Assembly (NCBI GenBank): GCA_026874595.1
Contig: CM049307.1
Span: 77,352,643-77,416,642 of the forward strand
DNA length: 64,000 nt
Source of the DNA: Sipunculus nudus
Taxonomy: Eukaryota; Annelida; Sipuncula; Golfingiida; Sipunculidae
Direction: 5' to 3'
The position numbers were made by a program, and so were the translations under genes. The notes beneath the pieces were generated by a model. The model did no database searches. It was not told the origin of the DNA and saw only the letters and a list, made by a program, of their open reading frames with translations. Within the stretch, counting starts at the first letter, position 1, and the number at the start of each line of letters is the position of its first letter. Shown here in pieces: positions 45,062 through 58,824 of the stretch.

Positions 45062-45640
45062 TTAAAAATAAAACATATTTGGGTTTTGAACAACTGAGCA
45101 ACTACACACCTGTGTGCAATCTGCCTTTTCTTGCAAAGGTCCTTGAAAAGGTAGTTGCTGGCAGGATCAAGAACCATCTTTCTGCATGTAACCCCCTAGA
45201 ACCACTAGTCTGCGTATCGCAAATTCCACAGCTGCGAGACCGCGCTGGTTAAGGTTCACAATAATTTTGCGCATGCCCTTGACCAGAAAAAAAAACAGTA
45301 ATATTGCTTGTAGATCACAATGCCGCATATGATACGATAAACCAAGTCATCTGATCAAAAGATGTGAAGAGGTGTATGACATCACAGGTGGAGCTCGTTC
45401 CTTGATCATCTCTGACAGGAAGCAGATTGTGTGTGCGAATGGTGAAAAATCAAGTGCTTCATTGATTAGCTGTGGGGTACCACAAAGCTCTTTTTTAGGG
45501 TAACTTTTATTCACACTGTATACCTGTTCACTTGGTGATATATACTGCGCCAACAAAACACCCAATACCATCTCTACGCAGAGAACAACACCCAGTTGTA
45601 ATGTCAATTGACGTGGAGAGGGCCGTTAACTACATGGAAG
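45062..45640 (+). pseudogene. Non-LTR retrotransposon reverse transcriptase fragment
   Basis: Reads LSNYTPVCNLPFLAKVLEKV, VAGRIKNHLSACNPLEP, then across frame changes KRCEEVYDITGGARS, SDRKQIVCANGEKSS and SCGVPQSSFLG. Last is YHLYAENNTQL, where the catalytic YADD box should be. This matches the palm of CR1/L2/Jockey-type LINE reverse transcriptases. YADD has become YAEN, and GVPQGSVLGP has become GVPQSSFLG with a following stop. Several frameshifts and stops confirm that it is dead. No endonuclease part or 3' tail was found. Confidence 0.72.
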
Positions 45641-48600
45641 GGGCACGATATGATGATGATATAGCGATTTCGCCGGTTCCGCATATCTATGAGTATCACA
45701 TACTGACGTGCCGGGACATATGAATTTCTCAAAATTCATTCCGCATTCCGTACATCAGGAATCTTAGCTTTGATCGAGATGGCAAAATGATTCTGGGATT
45801 TGTATGTGTGCATGATTCAGTGTCACGTGGTTCATTTGACTGATCACACACCAGTACGGGTGTACTTTCCCTCCAGGGCAGTGAAATTAACAACACTCGT
45901 CGGACTCGGCTTGTACATTTCAGTGTCACAGCTGGTCATTTTAATCGATACTGCTTTTTAGGTTGGCTACATGGACGGTGAATTTAAGGAATATTCGTCA
46001 TCCCCTACACGTATTCCAGAAACATATCTTTAAACGCTGCAAATGGTCCCCCTTATATTTCAACACAACCTCTTGGGATAAAACCTTGAAAATGAGCATT
46101 AGGTTTCATTTTTTTTTTTAAATACGAAGGAATAAATTTGTCCACCCAATATAAATATAATTGTGTGTGCTTATTGTTATTTAAAACATTTATTGCTCCA
46201 AACGTGATCCCGATAATAATACCTGGATTTCATGTTTGACGAAATAAGAGGAACCGCCAAGACAAAACCATCTCAACCGTCGATTTAACTGCAGTAAACA
46301 CCAAAACACAAATATATATGATACTAATAAATTAACGAGCACTACAAATGTTGAAACTTAACAGCAGGGACCAATTTGTCGACGACACGTCTGCTAAAAT
46401 AAAAAAAAAAAAAAAAAAAAAAAAAGGCGAGAACTCGTGCAGGTCTGCCAATGCCAGTGTCTTCCCTTCTATGAAAAGTGACATTTTGAGTTGATTGCAT
46501 CATAGAGCCTCAATTTTCATTTGATACATATACACGTTAATTTAACTGTATTCAGTATGAAACAATTTATATTATATTAAACATGCAAAACAAGCGGTCA
46601 ATAATGCGTTATTGACACAACTGGTTAAAGACAAGTTTATAAATATGAAAAAGAAACACATGAATGTTGCCTAAAATCTGTAACATATATATATATAACA
46701 CATTTTAAAAGAAAAGTAATATTTTATGTCTGATGAAATGTCCTCGCGTCCATAGACAAAGTCAAAGGCCTTGAAAAGTCCATGAAATAAAACGGTTACC
46801 GTCATGATATCCGCTAGACGTCGTTTCAAATCTGTTCCTTGTAGTAGGCATTGTGGCACGGCAGGAACTACTCCTCTGAACTGTAAAACATCAAATTCAT
46901 TTTTTCGTTACATCTGCCGGAAATATTTTGTTTGTATTTTACACGAGTATACTTACAATATATTTCTTATGCAGTTAAGTCCTTACAACACTTTATATAA
47001 TTGTCCTGGGAACAATTCTAACCCAACATATTGGACCCGATTCCAATAACCTCTTCATCACATTTTTAGCTGCGCGGCTGGTGTCTGTAGAAGCCGCAGG
47101 GCATTGTTGGGTCAGACTTTGAAGACCATAATCCCTAATCAGCAGTCGTACCCGTGTGAGTGTAGGTCTGCACAGAAGTTTGTATGGCTGATGCAATATC
47201 CAAGCGAACGAGGAAAGGAATAGTTAAACAAAATCGATAGACAAGGTGGAAACCCTTGGAAAAGGCCAAAAATGACTTTCGTCAATGGTTACTCTCATGA
47301 AGTAAATGCATTATCCAATAACTGACAAACCAAAATGTGTAGTGTGAACGCGCCCGTTGCATGATCCGATCATTGACACACCAAAATGTGTAGTGTGAAT
47401 GCGTCGGTGACAGTAATCCAATCGCACCAACCCGCGGAGAATAAGTGCATGTACTCGAGTCATTGGATTAGTTCAATTGCCTTGTTCTGTGAAGCCTAGC
47501 CGCTTGATAGTATGAAGATGCAGTAAACCCTTTGTTGTAAAAGGTAATATAATCCCCCCCCCCCCCCCTTTAAAAAAATCCAACCATGACTCTTCCATTT
47601 AGAGCACATTGGGACTCTCATGAAAGTCTATAAAAGTCAACCAAATGGTTTTCATTTATATCAGGACAATAATAATAATTTTCTTGAACGTCTAGAAAAA
47701 CGTTATGTATACAATATACTAGTAATCAAATTTAATTGAAAAAAAGAAAAAAGTATAACCTGATTAGTAATTTATTTTTTAGAGAGCACAATTCAACTTT
47801 TGCTACATTGGAAGACAAGATCGATGAATATCTGTATATCATTAGCATATGTTTTGTATCTTTTGGTCTTTCTGCAAATGTATGTGTCTGCCACCTCTTT
47901 AACATGTGCCCTCTCCAGTATTTCCAAAAACTGCCTGACATCTGGCCAGCTCTTTCGTCTTGGGTTGTTGTGTAGGATCCATGGCCACGTCTCAGATGCT
48001 TTTAAAACTCCAAGATTCTTAATGTTTCAACAAACTACTATGACATATATTATATATTTTATACATGTTTGGTAAATCTATTTCATGTTGATAATAAGTT
48101 ATTTTGCTAAATGGATGTTCAACCACTTGCATGATCATGTTCATTTTGTATTAAAGACACAGCAAACATTCAGCCTGCATCCTCTCATTTTGGGGTGTCC
48201 CCATCTGTTCTTTTTGCTCATATGTAATCAAGTTACTTACATTTACCTACATATCTCTTTATATTCTTTGTGTAAACAAAAATTTTCAACTCCAGGGATA
48301 ACAGTTTAAATAATATAAATGTTTAATTGGTAATTCATAATTTACACAAAGATTAATAATAATTAATAATAAGATTTCTAAATAGGTTTCTTGTCTGGCT
48401 GTGTATTCTATAGAGGATTCCTGCAGATTCGTATGGTGTTTAAGGGAAGCGTGTTTTGTTGATGATACGTCTTCTGTTAAGTATTTTATGGGACATCAAT
48501 TTAAGTAGTGACTGCATGTTCATTCTTTCAAGCATTTAACATTCATTTATCATGGCATGTATTACCTTTATTATCGTTATTGCTGTGCTCACAGAGAGGT

Positions 48601-49178
48601 TCAAGGGCCACATTGTGACCTGGCTGACCCCATTTGTTGGTAGTCCTGTCATGGATCACATGATGTGCCAATCTTTGTGGTGACCACCCGTTAATACCTG
48701 AAGGCCAAATATAAAATATGTAACAGTAGGTTTTCCTTAAAGAGGGTACTCAAAAACATCTGCATACACCTGTCCAAGGTTTGTGAACACCTGTTTCAAG
48801 TTTTTTTTTAACAGTTGAAACTGGAATTTATGTAGGTAACTACAGGTTTATGTATACACAGCTGTGGGAGAAATTATATACACAAAAAAAATTATAAATG
48901 TTCCTGCTCTGTACCCATGGAGACTTAGATCTCCTCATCACATGAAACTCTAAATGCATGTGTGTCCTCATGTTACGCTCTTTACACAACGCTTTGCCTA
49001 TAGGGCTACTACCTATATCGTAAGGCGCTGTTTGTTATGTCCTCGTATCCTGAATTGCAACACCAGAGGGGAGCACTGTATTTTTTTCCAATCAGATGAG
49101 ACCTTGTGCTAGAAGACAAAGCCAAGCGAGGAATACACGGAGCCAATCATATTAATTTCTTTTTGAGTGACAGCTCAT
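45641..49178. other. No firm gene; A-run and small duplications
   Basis: Contains a 25-base A-run at 46401-46425, which could be a retroposon tail. There is a tandem duplication of about 55 bases around CCAAAATGTGTAGTGTGAA (47330 and 47386) and a C-run at 47556-47570. On the minus strand near 46790-46750 LFHGLFKAFDFVYG weakly resembles LINE motif A. No complete gene is supported. Confidence 0.4.
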
Positions 49179-49187
49179 CCCCCAGCG

Positions 49188-49752
49188 TAGCCCGATTGAA
49201 TCGGACTTAATATTATTAGGCCCTGCCATAAAATGAGTCCGATAGCCATACAATGAAAGTTTCTACAATATAAGCCACGGAAGATGCAACGGATCCGTTG
49301 TATCTTCTTTTACTGCCTGTTTACTGCCAAACAACAAGACACAGGATTATACCATTTTAACACCAATAAGTATGTGTTTCATGGTTTCGATAGCAACTAA
49401 AATCAAACGTGGATCATCATTTTTAAACATTTACTGACCATTTAACCAGAGGCATGTCGGCGAGTTTACTAGGGACAGAGAAGAACAGTCGAACAGGTGC
49501 ACTTGATGACCTCACTGATAGCCTCGCTGACTGGAGTGATTGACAGCTAAAATGTTGTTACATTTTGTTTCAACGGGCCCGGCGCTGAAAAATGACCGCA
49601 CGCATGGGGTAATAAACACCTGTTGATACTGGTTACAAGGGCATTGGGTGGCGTGTAGTCTGAGGCTTATATTGTAGAAACTCTCACTGTATGGCTATCG
49701 GACTCCATATATGGCAGGGCCTTATAATATTGAGTCCGATTCAATCGGGCTA
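49188..49752. mobile_element. MITE with 89-bp terminal inverted repeats, 9-bp target duplication
   Basis: TAGCCCGATTGAATCGGACT at 49188 is repeated in inverse at 49752. The two arms (49188-49276 and 49664-49752) match at about 90 per cent. Both flanks carry CCCCCAGCG (49179-49187 and 49753-49761). Long inverted ends with a 9-bp duplication point to the Mutator (MULE) superfamily; a hAT origin would give 8 bp. Just inside the left arm is a further near-perfect palindrome, AAGATGCAACGGATCCGTTG and on (49282-49307). No coding sequence. Confidence 0.9.
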
Positions 49753-49761
49753 CCCCCAGCG

Positions 49762-51670
49762 TAACCGTCTGAAAAGGCCACAGGCTCAGAGAGAATTGCC
49801 CCTGACGTGGTTTGCTTAGGGCTTTGGGCACATAGGATGCTCGGCCGGTGAGCTGTAATTCAAACGAAACGTAACAACAAAGGCTGCGTGCACACCTCGC
49901 TGGCTGGTTTCAGTTTTGAGACAACAGATACATGGCTACGCTAACACAGTCATAATGTCATAATCGAATCGGTCGATGATGCGAGAATGCAGAGGGAGCA
50001 ATTTAAATTCGACCGGAAACTCATCAAGCGGCGCTTGAAGCGCAGCAATGGGTGGAGCCAGGAGGCCTGTCGAGTGTTTGTTTATTGGCATCTGATTGGC
50101 TGCTTGTCACATCGTGCGCACGTTTATTTCAGTGGACAACAAACCGCCATCTGGCGTCTAAATATATCATAAACGGTCAAAGCTGGCAGCGTGAAAATCA
50201 GTTGCTTCTTTAGAAGCGCAAGATTTCCGCTGCCTCGTGAGCGTACCTCATGTGGGCATAAAATAAAACATTCAACCATAATATTACTTACATTTAGGTT
50301 AAAACAAATGTGTTCTGGCTGATGACTATATTCTTAAAAATGCAAGCCCAAACATTCTCTAGGAACTAAACCATGATATATAACCTGTTTTTTCAGACTA
50401 GATGCCTTACTACAAATATTGGAAACTTCTGAAATATTACTTTGTCACCTGCTAGCAGCCTCTGACCCTAGCTCAGATATTTGTGACGACTGTTCTGCAG
50501 GAAGCTTGGCATATCATACCGCCACAGCCACATCATGATGATTAGATAACCATTTCCCTCGCGTTCCGCATCAACTCGATTCATGTGGATCAGACCATGT
50601 CAGGTTAAGGCCTTGTTTGTTGAGGTCACATTCCCATCACCCTTCTTCCCTCTAGATATCTTCCTCGCTGACTTTCTTTTCACATTTTTGCTGCTGGTCC
50701 AGGGTCCGCACAGGCAGGACGATCTCCATCTTGAAAAAAAAAAACAGTATAAGAATTTGAGGATTTTGACTGTCTTCACTTTTTTTGTATTAATTCTTGC
50801 AATATAAAAGCTTAAGAAACTTAATTTTAAGTCTTGATGAGAGACTGCTAATCTAGTGTTTACATCAGAGCTTGGAACGTGTATTGGTCATGCCATACAA
50901 TAACAGAGAGTGAACTTGTTGCAATGTCACCAGTTATTAACTGAGGTGAACATTTAATATTATCACAAGAACTGGAAAGAACATTAAAGTAGGCTGAAAT
51001 CTGAATATTGTTGATAAATGTACAAGTAAGCTCCATGCGGGAGCAAGAAAAATAAGGACAGTCCATAAGTGAGGAAGCAATTTTTGGCGGGTCACCTATA
51101 CCGCACTTTTACTTTGTTTTTAATGTTCTTACTAGCGGAATGCTTGTATCTACTATTTTTATCCTATCCGCATGTTTTTCCGGTAAAGTTTTTCAGACAA
51201 TCCAAAATATTACAAAACAGGTTACAGCAATTACGACTTTTTCACCGCAGGAGAACTGATAATAAACAAGTCAGGCAAACTAATAACGTCAGTCAATACG
51301 CGTGTCCGGAGATCCCTGCCCTCTAGTAAAGGAGGTTAGATTAGCAATGGGCTTTTGATCAGTGTGGGTCAAAAATGCAACATGGCGGCAAGCAGTATTA
51401 GACGTGGTACATTATTTTCTTTATACTTTTGTTTACATGGACATGAACATTTATATTTGGCCCTTGTTAACTCGTGGTGCATGTGCATCTGTTATTCGAT
51501 GCTACGTCCCAAAATATACTAACATTACGCGGCCTAGTTATGTTACCCATGCCAGGGACATTGGCATTTTGCGGTGAACCTCCCAGCGAACATCAAGCCA
51601 CCTGTCCCAACTGTTAAAAGTGAAATATACATGTTTGAAATGTACATGTCTAGCATTCCATCTCCCGGTT
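49762..51670. other. No gene seen
   Basis: Open frames such as 49987-50172 lack recognisable domains. Nothing else was identified. Confidence 0.4.
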
Positions 51671-51671
51671 T

Positions 51672-51880
51672 GTGACTGAAATGTACAAACGTCTCTGGCA
51701 TGACGTCACAAGTCAACCAGTGCTTTAAAACACGGCTTATAACCTGATAATACCGCAGACAGCCAGGGTGATAAAACGCACTATCAGTAACCAAACAAAG
51801 CGGCTACCCTCATCTTAATTTTACTGTTACAACCCAAAGAAAAGCGTTTCATATTGAGGTTTGAAAATAATTTAAAATAT
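51672..51880. repeat. Direct repeat, copy 1
   Basis: TGTGACTGAAATGTACA...AACAAAGCGGCTACCCTCAT...TTTACTG(T/A)ACAACC is repeated in the same orientation at 52299-52500, with scattered changes and small indels. Confidence 0.8.
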
Positions 51881-52298
51881 ATAAATACTATGCGAATCTC
51901 ACTACAATTTAACCCCTAAACCTGGCGTTCGCTAAAAACCCGGTCATTCCTCATAATAATTAACACTGGACACAGTCACACTAATACTAGGGAGAAACCC
52001 AACTTGTTTCCGCAACAGAACTGGCATGAATACATATAGAATAAATAAAAATTCAGGGACAGCGGGTGGAAACTATTAACATTATTATCCTTTTACATTG
52101 TTGTACTAGAGTCCCTGCTACCAACCACGTTTGACATTACTGTATGAATTCTAAATGTGCATATACCGATCCTAGTTCGAATCATGTAAGTATATATAAA
52201 ATATACGTTCATCATGGCAAATCAAAGCTGTGATTTACGGCTTGATTCCGGTACAAAGTTCCCATAAAAACACAGAGGCGAGTACTCTCGCTCGCCTC

Positions 52299-52500
52299 TG
52301 AGTGTGACTGAAATGTACAGGCGCATCTGGCATGAAGTCAAACAGAGCTTTAAAACACAGCGTATGGCACAGCGCGGGTAGCCAGGCTCATAAAACTCGC
52401 TACCAGTGACAAAACAAAGCGGCTACCCTCATCTTAATTTTACTGTAACAACCAAAAGAAACGCTTTTCATATTTGGGTTCGAAAATAATTTGGATTTTT
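52299..52500. repeat. Direct repeat, copy 2
   Basis: Second copy of the ~200-bp unit at 51672-51880. The 420 bases between them do not repeat. Confidence 0.8.
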
Positions 52501-53800
52501 AAAGAATACCATAAGTTCATGTGCCTTGGGGAGATTAATGATGAGATTTGGTTTTCTGTACCCTGATCCCTGACAAAAAAATAAGCTGTGCAACAAATAT
52601 TATTTAATTTCAAATTCTGACACAAACTTAATGGATAGTTATGAATGGTTATCCTCCAAGCTAAATGTTATTATTGAATGTCCTTAGGTAATTTCTTTTA
52701 ACGAGGGTAAATAAATCATTGGGCGTAGACAGTTGCCAAACTTCAAATAATAAATGTTTGAGTTCCGCAAATATATTTCCATGTATACATGTTTAACTAC
52801 ATAATAGAATATATAGGGGACATCCTCACTATGAATGTTCTGAAAGATCGTTTTCATTATTTGCACGGACCTTCTTCTGAATATTCATCACCTTGTATCT
52901 GTTTGCTAATTTATATATGTCAGTTTATCGAATTTTCCTGTTGGTGAGCCTACAATATACATGTATTGTATAATTTATGGGATTTGTGTAGGTGTACCAA
53001 TAATGACTTGGTTAAGAACTAGTTGGTGCACTTTCAAACCGCACTTTGAGATGAGCTTGGTAATTCTTTATCTATACATAAGGCATTTGTGGAGTCGATC
53101 CTTATGTTCAGCAGATAATGTGATTTTCACTCCAAATAGTTGACGGCTGGAGGACACGCTAACATGAATATAGGTCTTCTGTTTGAAATAATACTATCCA
53201 AAAACTAATGACGTGTTGCCATTTAGGGACATGCACATGGATGTATGCTACTCCAAAACTATTATAGGTACGCCGGTAGCCAGTTTTCATTATTCCAGCA
53301 TATTTTTTTCTCATGTGTCATGTTAAAAAATCAAGACCGTCCCAGTAAGGGTTATCTCTTTTCTATTGAATCTTACAATAATTTGAAGGTTCGTGCGTGG
53401 TTCTTAAAAAGCGTTTTTCCGCTCTTTACTATAACGATACACAGCACCATCTCTGCAGACAGATTGTCGCCTGGACGCTGTATCTTCGGAGTACTTTCGT
53501 GTCGCATACGGCATACCCTTACCCTTACCGAACATTGGCAGGTTTATTTCTCACAGTTTCTCGAAAACGTTCCTTGGGACACAGTAAAACCAAGATGCTA
53601 CTTGTCTCATGTCGAAATTATGAGCTTACCGCAGGTTCTCATATTATTTGTCTTGTTCCAATCTACAAGACATCGGGGCGTGTCCAGGAACTTATATATA
53701 ACAGTTGTATAAAATAGGTCATCTCATGGACATACATATATTACAGGCCATCTCTGTACATCTCATATTAAACATTTATATATATATAAAACATGTCATC
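52501..53800. other. No gene identified
   Basis: The longest + strand open frame of this half (53245-53712, 155 codons) overlaps another frame of 106 codons and resembles nothing I know. I treat both as chance. Confidence 0.35.
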
Positions 53801-53806
53801 TCATAA

Positions 53807-53810
<4 letters not shown>

Positions 53811-53855
<45 letters not shown>
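53811..53855. repeat. (TA)n microsatellite
   Basis: 45 bases of TA repeat. Confidence 0.97.
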
Positions 53856-53858
<3 letters not shown>

Positions 53859-53892
53859 AACTCATGAACATTTATAAATTTACGGAGGTGTA

Positions 53893-54156
53893 TTAACTGA
53901 GCAGGCGACTTCCTTCTTGGGCCTTTCTGCAGCCGTCCAACTTTTTGGATAACTCCACGAGTGTCTTCCTTAGTGACTCTGGGTGTTTTGTACATGTGAC
54001 AGGTTTCAGTTTCTTAAAAGTACGGAAACACGCCAGGTTTATGTGAAAAGAGTGCTCACCTTTAAGGTGAGCAACAAAGTCCGCGCCGATGGAATGGTAG
54101 TGCTCGTGCATACTCACATGCAAGTATCTCAAAGAGCCTGCCAGGATCTCATCCAA
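53893..54156 (-). CDS. Coding-like open frame of unknown identity
   Basis: Eighty-seven codons containing DEILAGSLRYLHVSMHEHYH, GADFVAHLKGEHSFHINLA and RTFKKLKPVTCTKHPESLRK. It is G+C richer than its surroundings and mixed in composition, unlike the neighbouring low-complexity frames. No domain is recognised and no splice context is convincing. It could be an exon or a transposon fragment. Confidence 0.25.
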   Translation of the reverse strand: MDEILAGSLRYLHVSMHEHYHSIGADFVAHLKGEHSFHINLACFRTFKKLKPVTCTKHPESLRKTLVELSKKLDGCRKAQEGSRLLS

Positions 54157-55367
54157 GGGACCCAGCTAGTTTGGCATACCTACTCACGACGGCTTCAGTG
54201 ACGTTTGACCCAGCGTGATACAATCCATCTGCAAGATAAGGCACATGCATGATGATGCTTGTCGAATTGAACATTTAAGAACCCATGTGGTTGTTTTATT
54301 TGATGTGTTATTTTTCTACTTAGCATGGTTTTGAACAACCACTGTATGGTTTTTGCGTTATTAGAATATCAACCCAACTACTTATATATTATCTTCGGTG
54401 AAAGATGCTACTCCTGGTTTGAGCCACTGCACAAAATGTGACCTAATTTGACAGAATTCGGGAAGTTATTGTCCGAAAAGGAATCCTTGATAGAAAGACT
54501 GACAAGCAGAGAAAAAGAGAGACAATCAAACCTGACCGAAGTAAGAAGCGAGAAACACTAATATGTGTGTGAGAGAGAGAGAAATAGAGAGAGAGAGAGA
54601 TCCTCCCAATAATATTAACCTTTAAACTCTCGGTTTAAAAACTCATTCACAATATCCAGCTCCAGGTTGTGGCCAGCTACACCTCGCAGGTTATAGCAGT
54701 CCTGTTCCATATAGGGGATCCATTCTCACTCTTTCGCGCGCAAAGCCATGGATATCTTAAAAAAGACACAATTCATGCTGGCACAGTAATTGGTAATGTA
54801 CTGCACATTTCTGGATATGTTTCTTTAACTATTGATAGTACACACATTTTATGCTTATCCACCCACCCCCCATCCAACATAATAAGGACATAAGGAATGT
54901 TTATTACGTATCCTACATTATATAGGTACCTTCGTAGTTAATTAACACCACCCCTATAGGATTGCATGTAAGAAGGTTATAATATAAATGAAGCTTCTGG
55001 CGGTATCTTAACATACAGAACTTGTGAAAATATAATGATATCATCTGCACCCTATGTTCATTACATCTATAAGTTTTCTTTTGACCAAAGCTTCAGTAAT
55101 TTTACAAGACACTGTTTTATTATGTCATTGTTTTGCTGGACCTTCTGTCTGCCAAATCGGGAAGCTAAATACGGGTTTTTGCAAGCAGAAAAGTCTCAAT
55201 CCCCTGCCCTGGGCAGTCGGGTATTGGTTAATGTTAATCCCTGTATATATGCTACTTTATGATTGTTTTCATTTGAATTATTAAAATTTTGGTCAAACTA
55301 TTTAATATTTTTAATATATGTACAAAGAAATATATATATATATACATTTTTTAATATATGTACAAAG

Positions 55368-55405
<38 letters not shown>

Positions 55406-58400
55406 CTATTTGTCTGTGCCAACATTTTTCAAAAATATTAATGTTGTTTAATTGCGAGGAGTCTCTCTGGCCATTCGCAAATATTACTGGCTTATATGTT
55501 AAAAAAATGCATATTTTACAAAATGAAATGTATTTCAATATAAAAATGCAGAAAAATCTATTTTTATTTTTAATTACACAAATGTATATAATTTTGTGTC
55601 TCTCTTATGCCCTTATAAGGACATAAAAGGATTTAACTTTTTACTACTACTCCCTTGGGGATTGATAAGCAGGCCTATAAAAGAAATAAGGCCTGTTATA
55701 ATTATTAACTATTGCTTGAATATCACATATGATTTTGTCAATTTGATCCTTTGTTTATATCACTTACCACGGAACAACAAATGTCACTGATATCTGATGC
55801 CGCCGTGTGCCGGTCAAATGCTTTAAGTGTCTCCTTTTCAGTTCCACGGAAGTCTGTGTAAATGTCCAGGAAACTGACTCTTGGAATCAGGTACAGATTT
55901 TATCAGTCAGCGACACGTAAATCAGATCGCTGTTATCAAATGACAGGGGAATCTCACACGTCATTGTTTACACCGAGTTGATCAGCTCTCGTGATCCCAC
56001 TGTCCCATGTCGCTTCCTCTGTTTAGCAACAAGGGCATTTGTCCATGATGTGTTTGATCAAATCAGATTTAGTCATCTATTCACAATAGTTTTCTCCATC
56101 ATTCATTGACCTGGCTATGCCTTCCAAATCTTTTTTACGAAGTTTACTCCCATCTCTTTCCTGGTAGGCCGTGGTTTCTTTACATTGGACAGAGGTTGGA
56201 AAACAAAAATACCATCAGGAATTCCCGTTCCATTTTTTTGGTCTTGAAAATAATTTTAATATATGATAAAACAACACCTTCGGAAAATAATATCAATAAT
56301 TATAATAAATAGTATGTATAAGAAAAAAAATTACATGGCAGTCTGAATCGCGCTATGGGTATATCAGTCACTCTTTGCTCAGTATAAACCTGATTCTGCC
56401 ATCATACTTGCCATCTTACATGCACGTAAGCTAGAAAAAGGAACTGAATGTTTTAAATAGAGTGGGACCTTTACATGAGAAACACGGTTTTGCATGGAGA
56501 AAAGCCAGAAAAATATAAAGACAATTTTTTTTTGAAAATATGTGGAGTCTTTGAGGGAACACCTGTAAAATAGTTTTCTTTTTTGTTACTACCTATCAGC
56601 TACTTATTAGGAAAACATCTAGGTGTTGACCTTTTCAACGAATGGTACAAAACATAAAACGCTTTTCCGTGCACGTGTTTGCCTAACTAAGGCAGGCGGA
56701 ACAGCGTTGTTTCGAGCCCTGGTAAGTGAAAACAACGTTGGACTTGAACCTGCGAGTTCTTTATGTATATTTAAAATATAATATCTATTCTTTCCCAACA
56801 AAGACTCCAGGAGGAATTGGAAGTGATCTAAGAAATTGTTTTAATTATCAATAGAGACATCATATCAAATGCCCTACCACACACATGTTAACCTTATATC
56901 ATTAACTTTACTATACACCTGCAGTAAATGGTTGTTTTCAGTGTAGCCAGTTTCTTTTCAGGTCTGAACTAAGAACGAGAGTTCCTCTTCAGATTGCCGG
57001 CTACACTTCCTTATATCCATTAAGATGTTAGGTCTTCAAAGAAAGACAATATAATTTTTTTAATAGAAAAATGCATGTATATGAAGTGCGATTAAACGAT
57101 AATCTTGAAAATGGCATGTTAAACGTCTTTTGTAGATGTTGCAGCACAACACAGGGCTATCCGGGAAGAATGATCGGAGAAGACCAATTTCCCCATAAGC
57201 TGGTCGATACTCCTGGCCCCTGTAAAATGGAAATGTTCATCATACAAACTGAACATATATATCATTTTTCACTTACTTTAAGGTTTATTATAATTGTAAT
57301 ATTATGTTTTTATTCTGTTTTGATCTCACGTTTTTATTCATTTTGACTGAATACACAAGCCTTTTTGTAAAATCATTACACGGCATTATGCCTATCTCCA
57401 ATGCATTTTATCCAAATGCCATAGCGGCTGAAACATATAAAAAAGATGAAATATAAAGGTCCCTAAAATTGTATTCACCCCGATATATATGTGTGTATAT
57501 GTATGTAAATATAAATTGTAATTTTCAAATATTATCATATAATCATATATAATATGTTATTTTGTACATTCTCAGAAATGATACTTTTCAATAAAAGAAC
57601 CATTTCTGAGAATGAACCTCCTTCGGCAAGTGGTGCATCTGAAGGTGTGACAATCCGCACGGCTTGCATCTTTCCTGATGTTCGCTGGTCTTTTTGCAAA
57701 ATGTGCAACTCTTACCGTTCCAGTATCCCTGTCTACCTGTTTTTCGCGATTTGTTTTGTCAAGTCAAAGGCGCCCTAATGTTTTTGCACCAAGGACAGAA
57801 AGAGTAAAAAGCGTAATTAACTTGATTCGAAATGGTCAACTTACTCATTCAATTTTCCTATGAACAATTTAAAATGATTTTATGAGAAACAAATCAAGTC
57901 TGCAGCGACATCTTGCCACCAACAATATATGAAACCGGCCAAAAAAAAAAATAGAACCGTGATGACGTGATTCCAACGAAGCAACTAGGATGCCCTGATC
58001 ACGAGACATCTGGCGGCGGAAATATAAACAACATGTGCTGATTTATGATATTTGCAAATAATAAAGTAACAAGGTGATTGTTATTGTTTATGCAAAAATA
58101 GGTTTGGCTCGCTTGGTGAACAGTGAAATAACCTTAATAAAATTATAAACAAGATATAAATAAAATGATAAAAAAGGTAACGTGAATTTTTAGGGGCATG
58201 AGTAGGTTTCTCATAATCCCATTCTTCCTCCTTTTCCCGGGCCAAGGACCGGCAGTGCACCGTTTTGGTCACCAGGCGGGTGAAAAATGGGGAAAGGGAT
58301 TGTAGAAGAGGGATGCAAAGGTGCCATAAAACGACAGACAAACAACGAGTACACAAGAGGTGTAATGATGCTTGGAAATTCCATCTGAAATAGAAAATTA

Positions 58401-58480
58401 AAGTTGATAAATGATGTGAAAATATATAAATTATTTATGTTTGTAAAATACATATAGGGATTTATATACTGTTTTGGCTG
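54157..58480. other. No gene identified; simple repeats
   Basis: Includes a GA-rich run at 54567-54600. A small tandem duplication, TTAATATATGTACAAAGAAA (55312 and 55352), is followed by (TA)n to 55403. Nothing else is supported by domain or splice evidence. Confidence 0.4.
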
Positions 58481-58560
58481 TAATATGCTTTATTAATGTT
58501 TAAATATTATTGTACAAAATATAACTAATTTAACATGTAAACATAAATATATGTAAAAGG

Positions 58561-58773
58561 CATTGTTCGAAATAAACACGTTTGCTAAAAAATCATAACC
58601 ATGTGACACGTTTTCTTGTGCTTGTCTGATTATCTTGATCACGTGACCCAGTGTACTGGTCTTGTGATTTGACGATACGTAACCTTTCATGTATCCCCAG
58701 CACAACTCGATAGGATTGAGATTGGAGTGGTAAGGGGGAAGTTTAGGTACCTGAATAAGGAGGACACGCGCTG

Positions 58774-58777
<4 letters not shown>
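58561..58777 (-). pseudogene. IS630/Tc1-type (DDE_3) transposase C-terminal fragment
   Basis: Reads VLLIQVPKLPPYHSNLNPIE, then LCWGYMKGYVSSNHKT and IIRQAQENVSHGYDF. The LPPYHxxLNPIExxW pattern is the end of the catalytic domain of IS630/Tc1-mariner-type DDE transposases, and the glutamate of NPIE is the third catalytic residue. The fragment is cut off upstream by a (CA)n repeat, so the two catalytic aspartates are missing. Confidence 0.7.

Positions 58778-58819
<42 letters not shown>
58777..58819. repeat. (CA)n microsatellite
   Basis: About 43 bases of CA repeat abutting the transposase fragment. Confidence 0.97.

Positions 58820-58824
<5 letters not shown>

Noticed and set aside
53245-53717. 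Longest + strand frames in the right half (155 and 106 codons, overlapping)
   Set aside because: Two frames are open over the same bases, with no domain, no splice context and no conservation evidence; likely chance.
56640-56770. GTTTCGAGCCC and GGTTCAAGTCC resembling tRNA B boxes on opposite strands
   Set aside because: No matching A boxes or stems; isolated B-box-like words are expected by chance.
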